16,077 nucleotides of DNA, taken from contig JACRGZ010000077.1 of assembly GCA_016234155.1 (NCBI GenBank), positions 1 to 16,077 on the forward strand. Direction: 5' to 3'. Positions 7,319 to 15,000 of the stretch are shown in pieces. The notes beneath the pieces are model-generated. The model was not told where the DNA came from. It saw nothing but the letters and a program-made list of their open reading frames with translations, and searched no databases. Origin of the DNA: Nitrospirota bacterium (lineage in GTDB: Bacteria; Nitrospirota; 9FT-COMBO-42-15; HDB-SIOI813). The first letter of the stretch is position 1. The number at the start of each line of letters is the position of its first letter. The translations under genes and the position numbers were made by a program.

Positions 7319-8503
7319 TTACTCCATGTCCTGAACCCTCATCGGCATGACTATACATAAATGCCCGGGGTCTTTCTCCTGCCTAATCACGAATGGGGTT
7401 AAATTAGACTGCATCTCTATTACAACATCCTCTTCAGTCATTGATTCGAGGGCATCTAAGAGGTACTGGTAATTAATTCCGACCGTCAACCCCTCGCCGT
7501 CATATTTTATCTCAATATCCTCTGTTGCCTCGCCTATTTCCGGATCTTTAGCCCGGAGGATAGCCTTACCTGGTAAAAGCTCTATCAATATTGCCCTCGT
7601 CTTTTCCCGCGACATAACTGAAACGCGCCTTATGACGGTCATGAAATCCGTCCGGTTGATTGTTGCCGTCCGCTCCCCCTTCATAGGTATCACCTGGCTA
7701 TAATTCGGGTAAATCCCGTCAATAAGCCGTGATGTTATAAATATATCCTCTCCCGTAAAAGATATCTGTTTTTCCCCTATCCCTATCTTTATCTTCTCCT
7801 TTACGTCCAGGAAGCGCCGTAACTCATGGAGGGTCTTTTTGGGGATTATTACTTGAGTGTTGAGCGCTGAGCGCTGAGCGCTGAGCGCTGGATTTTCAAT
7901 CGTCTTCTCACATAGGGCTAATCTGTGTCCGTCCGTACCAACCATCCGTATCTTTACCTTTTTGTTACCGTCCCCTTCGCTTTCTAACATGACCCCGTTC
8001 AGGACATGCCGGGCATCTGCATCGGCAACAGCAAATATAGTCTTTTTGATCATTTCTACAAACACAGGGGCGTCTATCTCTATCATTCCCTCTTCATTTA
8101 CCCCGGGAAGGGATGGAAAATCCTCCTTGTCAGACCCTGCTATCTTAAAGTAACTCTTTCCCGATCTTATAGTTATAAATTTTCCTTCTTCAATAGAAAC
8201 ATCTATATCTCCCTCCGGCAGTTCCCTTATAATATCGTGGAGTTTTTTGCCTGAGACTGTAACGGCGCCGTCTTTTTGCACACGGGCCGGGTATGAGCCT
8301 TTAATTCCTATCTCTAAGTCTGTGGCGATTATATTGAGTGTCGGGTGTTGGGGGTCGGGGGTCGGGCTGCCGGCCTCAAGCAGGACACTTGATAATATTG
8401 GCACGGTGCTTCTCTTATCTATGATCCCCTGGACCCGCTGCATGCCCAGTAGTAATACACCCTTTTCAATCTGAAATTTTAGACCTGCACTTTGAGGTTT
8501 CAT
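7319..8503 (-). CDS. dnaN: DNA polymerase III sliding clamp (beta subunit)
   Basis: Forms the dimeric ring that tethers DNA polymerase III and other repair and replication proteins to DNA. Seen: 394 residues with the three-domain clamp pattern: FQIEK near the start, ATDLEIGI at about 60, RHVLNGV and GTDGHRLA mid-protein, and the C-terminal IVMPMRV of the peptide-binding pocket region. The ATG lies 3 bp after the dnaA stop with AAAGGAAGG upstream, so the two are translated as a pair. It begins seven residues earlier than the usual MKF-type start. Two surface loops are longer than usual: about residues 46-57 (SPTPDPQHPTLN) and 206-219 (NPALSAQRSALNTQ). Both are encoded by seven-base tandem repeats that start with the same unit, which is unusual in an essential gene. 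Both keep the frame. Identification is certain; the effect of the loops is unknown. Confidence 0.97.
   Translation of the reverse strand: MKPQSAGLKFQIEKGVLLLGMQRVQGIIDKRSTVPILSSVLLEAGSPTPDPQHPTLNIIATDLEIGIKGSYPARVQKDGAVTVSGKKLHDIIRELPEGDIDVSIEEGKFITIRSGKSYFKIAGSDKEDFPSLPGVNEEGMIEIDAPVFVEMIKKTIFAVADADARHVLNGVMLESEGDGNKKVKIRMVGTDGHRLALCEKTIENPALSAQRSALNTQVIIPKKTLHELRRFLDVKEKIKIGIGEKQISFTGEDIFITSRLIDGIYPNYSQVIPMKGERTATINRTDFMTVIRRVSVMSREKTRAILIELLPGKAILRAKDPEIGEATEDIEIKYDGEGLTVGINYQYLLDALESMTEEDVVIEMQSNLTPFVIRQEKDPGHLCIVMPMRVQDME
7854..7888. repeat. Heptamer tandem repeat inside dnaN (TGAGCGC x4)
   Basis: Plus strand: TGAGTGT followed by four perfect TGAGCGC units (7861-7888). It lies in the dnaN coding region and encodes the SAQRSALN part of a loop near residues 206-219. 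Loss or gain of one unit shifts the frame by one base; only steps of three units stay in frame. Confidence 0.9.
8335..8369. repeat. Degenerate heptamer repeat inside dnaN
   Basis: Plus strand in seven-base steps: TGAGTGT, CGGGTGT, TGGGGGT, CGGGGGT, CGGGCTG. The first unit is identical to the first unit of the repeat at 7854-7888. It encodes the proline-rich loop at about residues 46-57 of the clamp. Confidence 0.8.
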
Positions 8504-8506
8504 AAA

Positions 8507-9835
8507 TCACCCGCCTTCCTTTATTTTTCTCGTTAAATCTTCCAGCAGAAACATCATGTTGGTGTCTTCAGTTTTTTGCCTTTCTATAAGCTTGCATGTG
8601 TATATTACCGTTGAGTGATCCTTTCCTCCAAAAAACCTTCCTATCTCGGGAAAGGACATCTTTAGCAGATCCCTGCATAAAAACATGGCTATCTGTCTCG
8701 GTATAACTACGGTCTTTGTCCTCTTCTTTGATTTGAGGTCTGCAATCTTTATATTAAAATGGGCCGTTATAACCTTTTGTATCTTATCTATAGTTATTTT
8801 TTCTTCCTTTTCCCGGATGATATCCTTGAATATCCTTTTTGCAAGATCCTCTGAGAGTTCATGGCCTGTCAGAGATGCAAAGGCCCCTAATCTGATTAGT
8901 GCACCCTCTAATTCTCTGACATTTGACCTTATATTCTCCGCAAGGAAAAGGGCTACTTCATCAGGGAAATGGATATGTGAAAATTCTCCTGCCGCCTTTT
9001 TTTTAAGTATGGCTATCCTTGTTTCCAGGTCGGGCGGCTGTATATCGGCTAACAGCCCCCACTCAAACCTCGACCTTAGTCTCTCATCTATATGCTGTAT
9101 ATCTTTGGGGAACTTGTCACTTGTTATTATTATCTGCTTGTGAGCCTCGTAGAGGGTGTTAAAGGTGTAAAAAAACTCTTCTACTGTCCTTTCCTTTCCT
9201 GCAATAAATTGAATATCATCCATCAGTAGGACATCTGTATTATTCCTGTACTTATTTCTTAACTCTACTGTCTTATTGTTAAGGATCGCATGTATCACCT
9301 CGTTGGTGAATTGTTCAGAGGATACATACAATACCCTGAGAGAAGGTCTTGTGATGATTATGTGGTTACCTATCGCATTCAAGAGGTGTGTCTTACCAAG
9401 ACCTACACCACTGTATATAAATAACGGATTATATACATTGCCGGGAGATTCTGCTACTGCCCGTGTGGCAGCATGGGCAAACTGGTTGCTCGGGCCGATT
9501 ACAAAGGATGAAAAAGTATATTTCGGGTTCAGGCGCTCTTCCTTTTTTCTTCTGAAACCGGCGACCGTTGATGAATCTGCAATCGTCTGTCTCAGGTCAT
9601 CACATACAATAAAATCTACATCAACCTCATCAATACCTGTAACCTTTTTTACTGTGTCTTTTATTACATCCAAAAAATGGTCGCGTAACCAGTTACCCAA
9701 GAAGATGCTCGGCACACCAATCTCTACACTGTTTCCTTTAAAGGCATAAAGTTTTGTTGAACGGAACCAGTTATCAAAACTCTGCCTTGTAAGTGTGCCT
9801 TCTATCTCTTTGAGGCTTATTTCCCAGATATCCAT
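8507..9835 (-). CDS. dnaA: Chromosomal replication initiator DnaA
   Basis: AAA+ ATPase that binds DnaA boxes, oligomerises and melts oriC. Seen: about 442 residues from ATG 9835 (MDIWEISLKEIEG), an N-terminal interaction domain to about 75, a linker, then Walker A GVGLGKT with K148, Walker B LLMDDIQF with D206/D207, and the DNA-binding domain with the box-recognition signature GGKDHSTV (D406, H407, T409). All key residues are present. Start choice: TTG at 9844 is also in frame, but MDIW aligns with the usual N-terminus. Neither start has a good ribosome site, which is odd for the first gene of the cluster. The leader carries an inverted pair of DnaA-box-like sequences and a sigma-70-type promoter, consistent with autoregulation. 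dnaN follows after 3 bp. Confidence 0.97.
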   Translation of the reverse strand: MDIWEISLKEIEGTLTRQSFDNWFRSTKLYAFKGNSVEIGVPSIFLGNWLRDHFLDVIKDTVKKVTGIDEVDVDFIVCDDLRQTIADSSTVAGFRRKKEERLNPKYTFSSFVIGPSNQFAHAATRAVAESPGNVYNPLFIYSGVGLGKTHLLNAIGNHIIITRPSLRVLYVSSEQFTNEVIHAILNNKTVELRNKYRNNTDVLLMDDIQFIAGKERTVEEFFYTFNTLYEAHKQIIITSDKFPKDIQHIDERLRSRFEWGLLADIQPPDLETRIAILKKKAAGEFSHIHFPDEVALFLAENIRSNVRELEGALIRLGAFASLTGHELSEDLAKRIFKDIIREKEEKITIDKIQKVITAHFNIKIADLKSKKRTKTVVIPRQIAMFLCRDLLKMSFPEIGRFFGGKDHSTVIYTCKLIERQKTEDTNMMFLLEDLTRKIKEGG

Positions 9836-9857
9836 TATTACCAACTTACAAACATAT

Positions 9858-9877
9858 TTATCAACACCTGTTAATAA
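9858..9877. promoter_or_regulatory. Inverted pair of DnaA-box-like sites in the dnaA leader
   Basis: TTATCAACA, two bases CC, then TGTTAATAA: two 9-mers facing each other with one mismatch in the symmetry, about 23 bp before the dnaA ATG and downstream of the proposed promoter. They could be origin boxes, an autoregulatory site, or both. Confidence 0.6.
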
Positions 9878-9962
9878 ATATGTTTTCCTTTATTTTTCAA
9901 TACTATACAATACTATTCTTTTGTCTTTTTGCCTTTTTTGGGATTATAAATCTGGAGGTTTC

Positions 9963-9991
9963 ACTATATCAGACTACTTAAATAAAGACAA
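9963..9991 (-). promoter_or_regulatory. Predicted sigma-70-type promoter of dnaA
   Basis: Minus strand: TTGTCT (9986-9991), 17-base spacer, TATAGT (9963-9968), with TGA directly before the -10 giving an extended TGN form. Transcription would start near 9956, leaving a leader of about 120 bases that contains the DnaA-box pair. Confidence 0.55.
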
Positions 9992-10071
9992 GGTAATTCT
10001 TATAAAAACCAGTCCACTTTTTAAACATATTTATTATATCTTTTTCTTTTATTTTTCGCAATGTTATGAAT

Positions 10072-10132
10072 TTATCAACAAATTAACATAACTTATTATT
10101 ACTACTATATTTTATAGTACTATATTAATATA
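10072..10132. promoter_or_regulatory. Putative basal origin unwinding element (DnaA box + DnaA-trios + AT palindromes)
   Basis: TTATCAACA (10072-10080), a 12-base spacer, then TTA-TTA-TTA-CTA-CTA (10093-10107). On the minus strand this is TAGTAGTAATAATAA, five copies of the DnaA-trio 3'-(G/A)AT-5', on the side of the box where the Bacillus model places them. Two overlapping 12-bp palindromes follow, TATAGTACTATA (10113-10124) and TATATTAATATA (10121-10132). Only 6 of the 52 bases 10081-10132 are G or C. The spacer lacks the GC-rich patch seen in Bacillus. Confidence 0.6.
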
Positions 10133-11017
10133 AGAAGAAGACTTAAGGTTATACAACCATTCTTTGTAGAGCCTTTCGATCTTTTCCTGAAAAACAGCCT
10201 CTCTTATAATCTCTTTTACTTCTTCAAATGATTTATATTCTATCTTTTTTCGATCTATCAAATTTATGATATAAAAACCTGAAGGTGTACTAATTACATC
10301 ACTTATTTCACCGGCGTGTAGACTAAACGCAATATTTTCAAGTTCCGGTATTAGATCACCTCTTTTGATATACCCCAGGTCCTCAATAAAATGAACCTGT
10401 GGAAATCCTGAATGTCTGTTTTTTATTTCAGCGAATGATAGATTATGCTTAAGATCAGACAATATAATGTTAATACTGTTCCAGGCAGCCTCAACTATAT
10501 CAGGGGTATCAGATCCCTTCAAAGGGATATATATATATCCTATCCTTATACTCTCAGGGAGTAGAAAAGACCCCTGATGTGATAAATAATAGTCATCTAA
10601 CTCCTTATCGCTTACCAATATTTTTGATTTTATCTCTCTATTTAAAAGCTTAAGAAGGGTAATCTGCTCTGTAACTTCTCTCTTGTATTCTTCTACGGAG
10701 TATCCCTCTTTTAATAAGGCATCTTTCATTTCATCATCTGACTTGAAAGAGTTCATCCTCTTAATATCATTAAGGGCATCCGAGACTTCCACCGGTTGAA
10801 CAGATATACCCTTTTTCTTTGCTATCTGTAACTGCAATTTCTTTTCTATAAGAAAGGATAATGACTTAAAAGGGAAGACACTGCTGCCTGCCATCTCACT
10901 CATTGTTATAGCTTCATCATTAACTATAGCTACAATCCTCTCCTCAAATGCCCCCGCACCTTTTATAGATAGACCAAGCAAGATGACGGGTATCAGGAGA
11001 AGGGAGAACATCTTCAT
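10112..11017 (-). CDS. SurA-like periplasmic chaperone / PpiC-type isomerase
   Basis: Probable periplasmic chaperone for envelope proteins. Seen: about 301 residues from ATG 11017, a signal peptide (MKMFSLLLIPVILLGLS, likely cleaved after AGA), a SurA-type N-terminal domain at about 22-125 beginning ERIVAIVNDEAIT, and a divergent parvulin domain at about 150-250 ending GEISDVISTPSGFYIINL. The usual catalytic His of parvulins (R-x-x-HIL) is replaced in RIGYIYIP, so isomerase activity is doubtful and a chaperone role is more likely. ATG 11029 overlaps the upstream stop as ATGA, but the GAGG six bases before ATG 11017 makes the latter my choice; four residues differ. It is translationally linked to the preceding foldase gene. 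Its last codons lie in the AT-rich palindromes of the candidate oriC. The family call is good; the exact role is inferred. Confidence 0.85.
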   Translation of the reverse strand: MKMFSLLLIPVILLGLSIKGAGAFEERIVAIVNDEAITMSEMAGSSVFPFKSLSFLIEKKLQLQIAKKKGISVQPVEVSDALNDIKRMNSFKSDDEMKDALLKEGYSVEEYKREVTEQITLLKLLNREIKSKILVSDKELDDYYLSHQGSFLLPESIRIGYIYIPLKGSDTPDIVEAAWNSINIILSDLKHNLSFAEIKNRHSGFPQVHFIEDLGYIKRGDLIPELENIAFSLHAGEISDVISTPSGFYIINLIDRKKIEYKSFEEVKEIIREAVFQEKIERLYKEWLYNLKSSSYINIVL

Positions 11018-11025
11018 ATTAAACC

Positions 11026-11883
11026 TCATTTAAGAAGATCATCTTTGATAGTAATCTTTCCTTTTGACTTAAGCCCCGATACAAGGTTATCAAACTTCTC
11101 TTTCTTTTTTTTCTGCATAAGTTTCTGCTCCAACTCATTCTTAGCCTCATCAAAAGATTTTTGCTTTCCCTCTCTCTTTTCCACGACCTTAATAATATGA
11201 AAACCAAAACGGGTCTCGACAATATCACTTGTCTCCCCTGTATTTAATTTAAAGGCAGCGGCATCAAACTCGGGAACCATTGCCCCCGCATGGAAAAACC
11301 CCAAATCCCCCCCTTTTGTCTTGCTCCCCGGGTCGATAGAGAACGTCCTTGCAAGGTCTTCAAACTTAGAGCCGGTCTTAAGCCTTTTTTTAACCATCTC
11401 TGCATCTTCACGTGTTTTTAGCAGTATATGACGGGCCCGTATTTCCACAGGTGTTTTCGCCTCGTCCGGGTGTTCATCATAGAATTTTTTCACATCTTCT
11501 CCTGTAACCTTTACACCCTCCTCCAATTCTTTTTTAAAAAACCTGTCCACCAGTATCCTTTTTTTCATCTCTTCAAGAAGAACGGCTGTTGCCTTTTCCT
11601 TGTCCAAACCATTATGGATAGCCTCCTGATAGAGGAGCTCCCGGACAATAAGGTTATCAAGAAACCCCTTTTTAGTCTCAAGGTCAACAGTTCCGCCATG
11701 GGCAATGGACGGGTATTCTTTGAGTCTCTCATTAAAATCAGACAATGTTATTTCCGTATCATTTACCTTTGCCAGCACAGGCCCGCCCCCTTCCTCTTTT
11801 TTCACCGCAGTTTTTTTCTCACATGCCTGAGAAAATATAAGTAAAAAACACAAAGACATAAACACAATCGTCCCTTTTTTCAT
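11026..11883 (-). CDS. PrsA/PpiC-type foldase lipoprotein
   Basis: Predicted membrane-anchored peptidyl-prolyl cis-trans isomerase that helps fold exported proteins. Seen: 285 residues from ATG 11883, which has AAGGAG six bases upstream (ATG 11889 would abut it). The signal segment ends FSQAC, an atypical lipobox with Ser at -3, giving a probable lipidated Cys21. A SurA-like N-terminal region spans about 35-130 (VLAKVNDTEITLSDF). A canonical parvulin domain at about 147-245 has RARHILL with H152, GGDLGFFHAGAMVPEFD and FGFHIIKV, so all core motifs are intact. A lysine-rich tail follows. It is the active-looking member of a pair with the next gene, which it overlaps or abuts. mfd lies upstream across a 153-bp gap with a strong inverted repeat. 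Confidence 0.9.
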   Translation of the reverse strand: MKKGTIVFMSLCFLLIFSQACEKKTAVKKEEGGGPVLAKVNDTEITLSDFNERLKEYPSIAHGGTVDLETKKGFLDNLIVRELLYQEAIHNGLDKEKATAVLLEEMKKRILVDRFFKKELEEGVKVTGEDVKKFYDEHPDEAKTPVEIRARHILLKTREDAEMVKKRLKTGSKFEDLARTFSIDPGSKTKGGDLGFFHAGAMVPEFDAAAFKLNTGETSDIVETRFGFHIIKVVEKREGKQKSFDEAKNELEQKLMQKKKKEKFDNLVSGLKSKGKITIKDDLLK

Positions 11884-11910
11884 TCGCATCTCCTTTTTTG
11901 TAACAGTTCA

Positions 11911-11999
11911 GTTCACCGCAGAGACGCCGAGGCGCTGAGTATGGAATTTAATTAAATAACAGAAAATTTTCTCTGCGTCTTTGCGTCTCTGCGGTGAAC
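11911..11999. repeat. Inverted repeat between mfd and the foldase genes
   Basis: Perfect 17-bp arms GTTCACCGCAGAGACGC (11911-11927) and GCGTCTCTGCGGTGAAC (11983-11999). The stem continues imperfectly inward (CGAGGCGCTGAG against CTCTGCGTCTT), enclosing an AT-rich loop. There is no T-run after the stem in the mfd direction, so it is not a clear intrinsic terminator. The TTCACCGCAGAGACGC motif resembles dispersed repeats I recall from several bacterial phyla (memory, unverified). It could still stabilise or attenuate the transcript. Confidence 0.85.
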
Positions 12000-12036
12000 T
12001 ATTACCTTTTTTGTATTTATTTATGGTCGCACTTAT

Positions 12037-15000
12037 TTAAGCACACCCCCCTATAACTTTCAAGCATTTTATTATCTCAGTAAAGATGGATTGAGAATCC
12101 TGGGATTTCAACAGCAAAAGAAACTTATATTCAGAGATAAAGCTGAACCGGCCCATATACGATGGATACGAAGAGATCAGAGACTGGAATATATTCTTTT
12201 TTACATCTGTCTGTTGGTCAACGGTAAAAAGTATCCCATCATCCCCGCCTTCTATCCTTGAAACCCTGGAGGTACAGGCAAGGAGCTTTATTTCAATGAT
12301 CCTGAAGAGATTTTCTACCTGAAAAGGGAGAGGGCCATAGCGGTCAACCAACTCTTCCCGGAGAGAGACAAGGGAAGAAACCTCCCTGACCGCGGCAAGC
12401 CTCTTATAGAACGAAAGCCTCTGGGATGAGTCTTCTATATAATCTTCAGGAATAAAGGCAGAGATGCGAAGGTTTATTGTGGGAGAGAAATCTTCTTCAA
12501 ACGTCTTTCCCTGCATCCTTTTTACCGACCTATCAAGCATCTGGGTATATAACTCAAAACCGACAGATGCAATATGTCCCGACTGCTGCCCCCCTAACAT
12601 GTTACCGGCGCCACGGATTTCCAGGTCTTTTGTGGCAAGGCGGAAACCGGCCCCTAGGTCAGTTAATTCCTGTATAGCCTTTATCCTTTTTTGGGCATCC
12701 CCTGCAAGGGAATCCTCTGCCGGGATAATCAGGTAGGCATAGGCCTGATGACCAGACCTCCCGACGCGTCCGCGAAGCTGATACAGCTCCGCAAGACCAA
12801 AGAGGTCAGCCCGGTTTATTATTATGGTATTTGCGGAAGGTATATCCAGACCGGACTCGATAATGGCCGAGCAGACAAGGAGGTTATAATCTCCCTGTAT
12901 AAACTTCAACATAACATCTTCCAGGAGATGCTCCCGCATCTGGCCGTGTGCCACCCCGATCCGTGCCTCGGGCAGGAGTTCCTGTAAAAAAGATGCCAGT
13001 CTGCCGATACTCTCAACCCTGTTATGGACAAAAAAAACATTGCCGCCGCGCGCAAATTCCCGTAAGACTGCATTGCGTATAATCCTTTTGTCAAAATGGA
13101 CAATCATGGTGCGGATAGAGAGACGGTCTTCCGGCGGCGTCTCAATAATGCTTAAATCCCGTATGCCGAGTAACGCCATCTGGAGGGTCCTCGGGATAGG
13201 CGTGGCAGTGAGGGCAAGGACATCCACACTCTTCCGCAGTTGTTTTAGCCGCTCTTTCTGCCTGACACCAAACCGCTGCTCCTCGTCAACTATAACAAGT
13301 CCTAAGTCTCTAAACGAGATATCCTTCTGCAGGAGACGGTGTGTGCCAATAACGATATCTACAGAGCCTTCAGACAGGGCTTTTATTATTTCTTTTTGCT
13401 CCTGTTGAGTCCTGAAACGGCTCAGCATCTCGACACGGACAGGAAAGGATGTAAACCTCTGCGTGAAGGTCTGATAATGCTGCTGTGCTAAAAGGGTTGT
13501 CGGGACGAGGATAGCCGCCTGTTTGCTGTCCATTACAACTTTGCAGGCGGCCCTGAGGGCAATCTCAGTCTTTCCATATCCGACGTCTCCGCAGATGAGC
13601 CTGTCCATAGGCCTTCGCGATTCAAGATCACTTTTTACATCTTCTATGGCAGCAAGCTGGTCAGGGGTCTCTTCATACTCAAAGGATGTCTCAAACTCCC
13701 TTATGAGATAGCTGTCTAATGGATATGCCGGTCTCTCAACAATCATCCGTGCTGCATAAAGATCTACAAGATCAGCGGCAATACCCTCAACTGCCTTCTG
13801 CACGCGTCTTTTTGTCTTTTCCCACTGTGAGCCCTGCAGCCGGTCTATGTGGGGGGGGTGTCCTTCCGCCCCCATATATTTCTGGACCAGCTCCATTTTA
13901 TTAACCGGGACATATACAGAATCACCTCCGGCATATCGTATACAGAGAAAGTCACCCTCTCCCCCGCTTAAGATCTTTCGTATGAGCCCGTTATATTGAC
14001 CGATACCATGCTGGAGATGGACCACATAGTCTCCATGCCGTAAATCACGAAAGGATGTGAGAAATGAGCGGGCCTTCTGTTTTGGAAGCGGCCTCCTCTT
14101 TGTCCTTTTTCCAAAGATCTCTTCTTCGGTGAGTATTGCAAGGGATACTGCCGGATAGATAAATCCGGCAGCAAGGAGGCCTTTAACAATGAATACAGGA
14201 AGCGATAGCCGCCTTTGTACCGGTGTTATAGTCAGGGAGTGCATAATCTCCTCTGGTTTACTGACAGCCGCCGGCACATTATATTCCTGCAGGACATCCC
14301 TGAGCCGTTCTGCCTGTCCTTCTGTAGGGGATACGATGATGAGGGTATTGGACCTTCTGATATCATCTAATCTTTCCGCCGCATCTTTGAGGGGAGAGTC
14401 GCTCCTGGCAGCAACTGAAAATATACCTGCAGCCGAGTTGAGAGACAGCCCTGTTGACTCACTATCTATTGATTCGATTCCAGAGGCCCCTTCTATCGGC
14501 AGAGATTCAAGATCAAGGGTACAGGTGAACCCCTTACGGATTTTTACGAGATCATCCCATGACAGGTATAAACTCTCCGGTCTTGAAACGATTCGTCTCT
14601 CTGACAGCATCTGCTCATAAGTCTCCCATATCTGATTCCAGTATTCCGCAGCGCTTCTGTTAACCCCCCTTATCTCATCAAAAACGATAACACCTTCTTT
14701 TGAAAGATACTCAAGGAGAGAACCAAGTGGTTGTTGTACCCCATCTCCGCTCAGAAGCTGCAGAAAAGGAGGTTCTTTAGCCGGCATTATAATGGAAGAC
14801 CCGGTATGGGAGACAGACCGCTGGGTCTCAGGATCAAAACTGCGAATGGAGTCTATTGTATCCCCGAAATATTCAAGACGGACAGGGGCTTCTTCACCGG
14901 GGGAGAAAAGGTCCACGATTCCGCCGCGGAGGCTGAATGTGCCCCTGTTGATTACTATATCAGACGGCTCATAGCCAATATTAACAAGATGAGCCGTTAA

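Larger units (their letters stand above)
9836..10132. other. Candidate oriC and dnaA leader
   Basis: The gap between the SurA-like gene and dnaA is strongly AT-rich and holds three DnaA-box-like 9-mers: TTATCAACA at 9858-9866 and 10072-10080, and TTATTAACA on the minus strand at 9869-9877. The right end carries a DnaA-trio run and AT palindromes. No canonical TTATCCACA is present: TTATCAACA differs from it at one position, TTATTAACA at two. A 10-base direct repeat (CAATACTAT twice, 9898-9916) and a repeated AAACATATTTAT (near 9850 and 10023) add further structure. A position next to dnaA is typical of bacterial origins. This is inference from sequence only. Confidence 0.72.

Noticed and set aside
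7854..7888. Possible CRISPR or phase-variation switch
   Set aside because: Seven-base units without spacers are not CRISPR. Classic phase variation is implausible because frameshifting dnaN would be lethal.
8685..9749. Plus-strand frames of about 150 codons opposite dnaA
   Set aside because: Antisense shadows of the well-conserved dnaA codons; their translations show no domain pattern.
11428..11844. Plus-strand frame of 138 codons opposite the foldase lipoprotein
   Set aside because: Antisense to an intact parvulin gene; the translation is low-complexity and hydrophobic/aromatic rich.
11911..11999. Intrinsic terminator of mfd
   Set aside because: A strong stem, but no T-run follows it on the minus strand; the T-run beside it reads in the plus direction, where no gene needs ending.
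14189..14620. Plus-strand frame of 143 codons opposite mfd
   Set aside because: Antisense shadow inside a certain gene.
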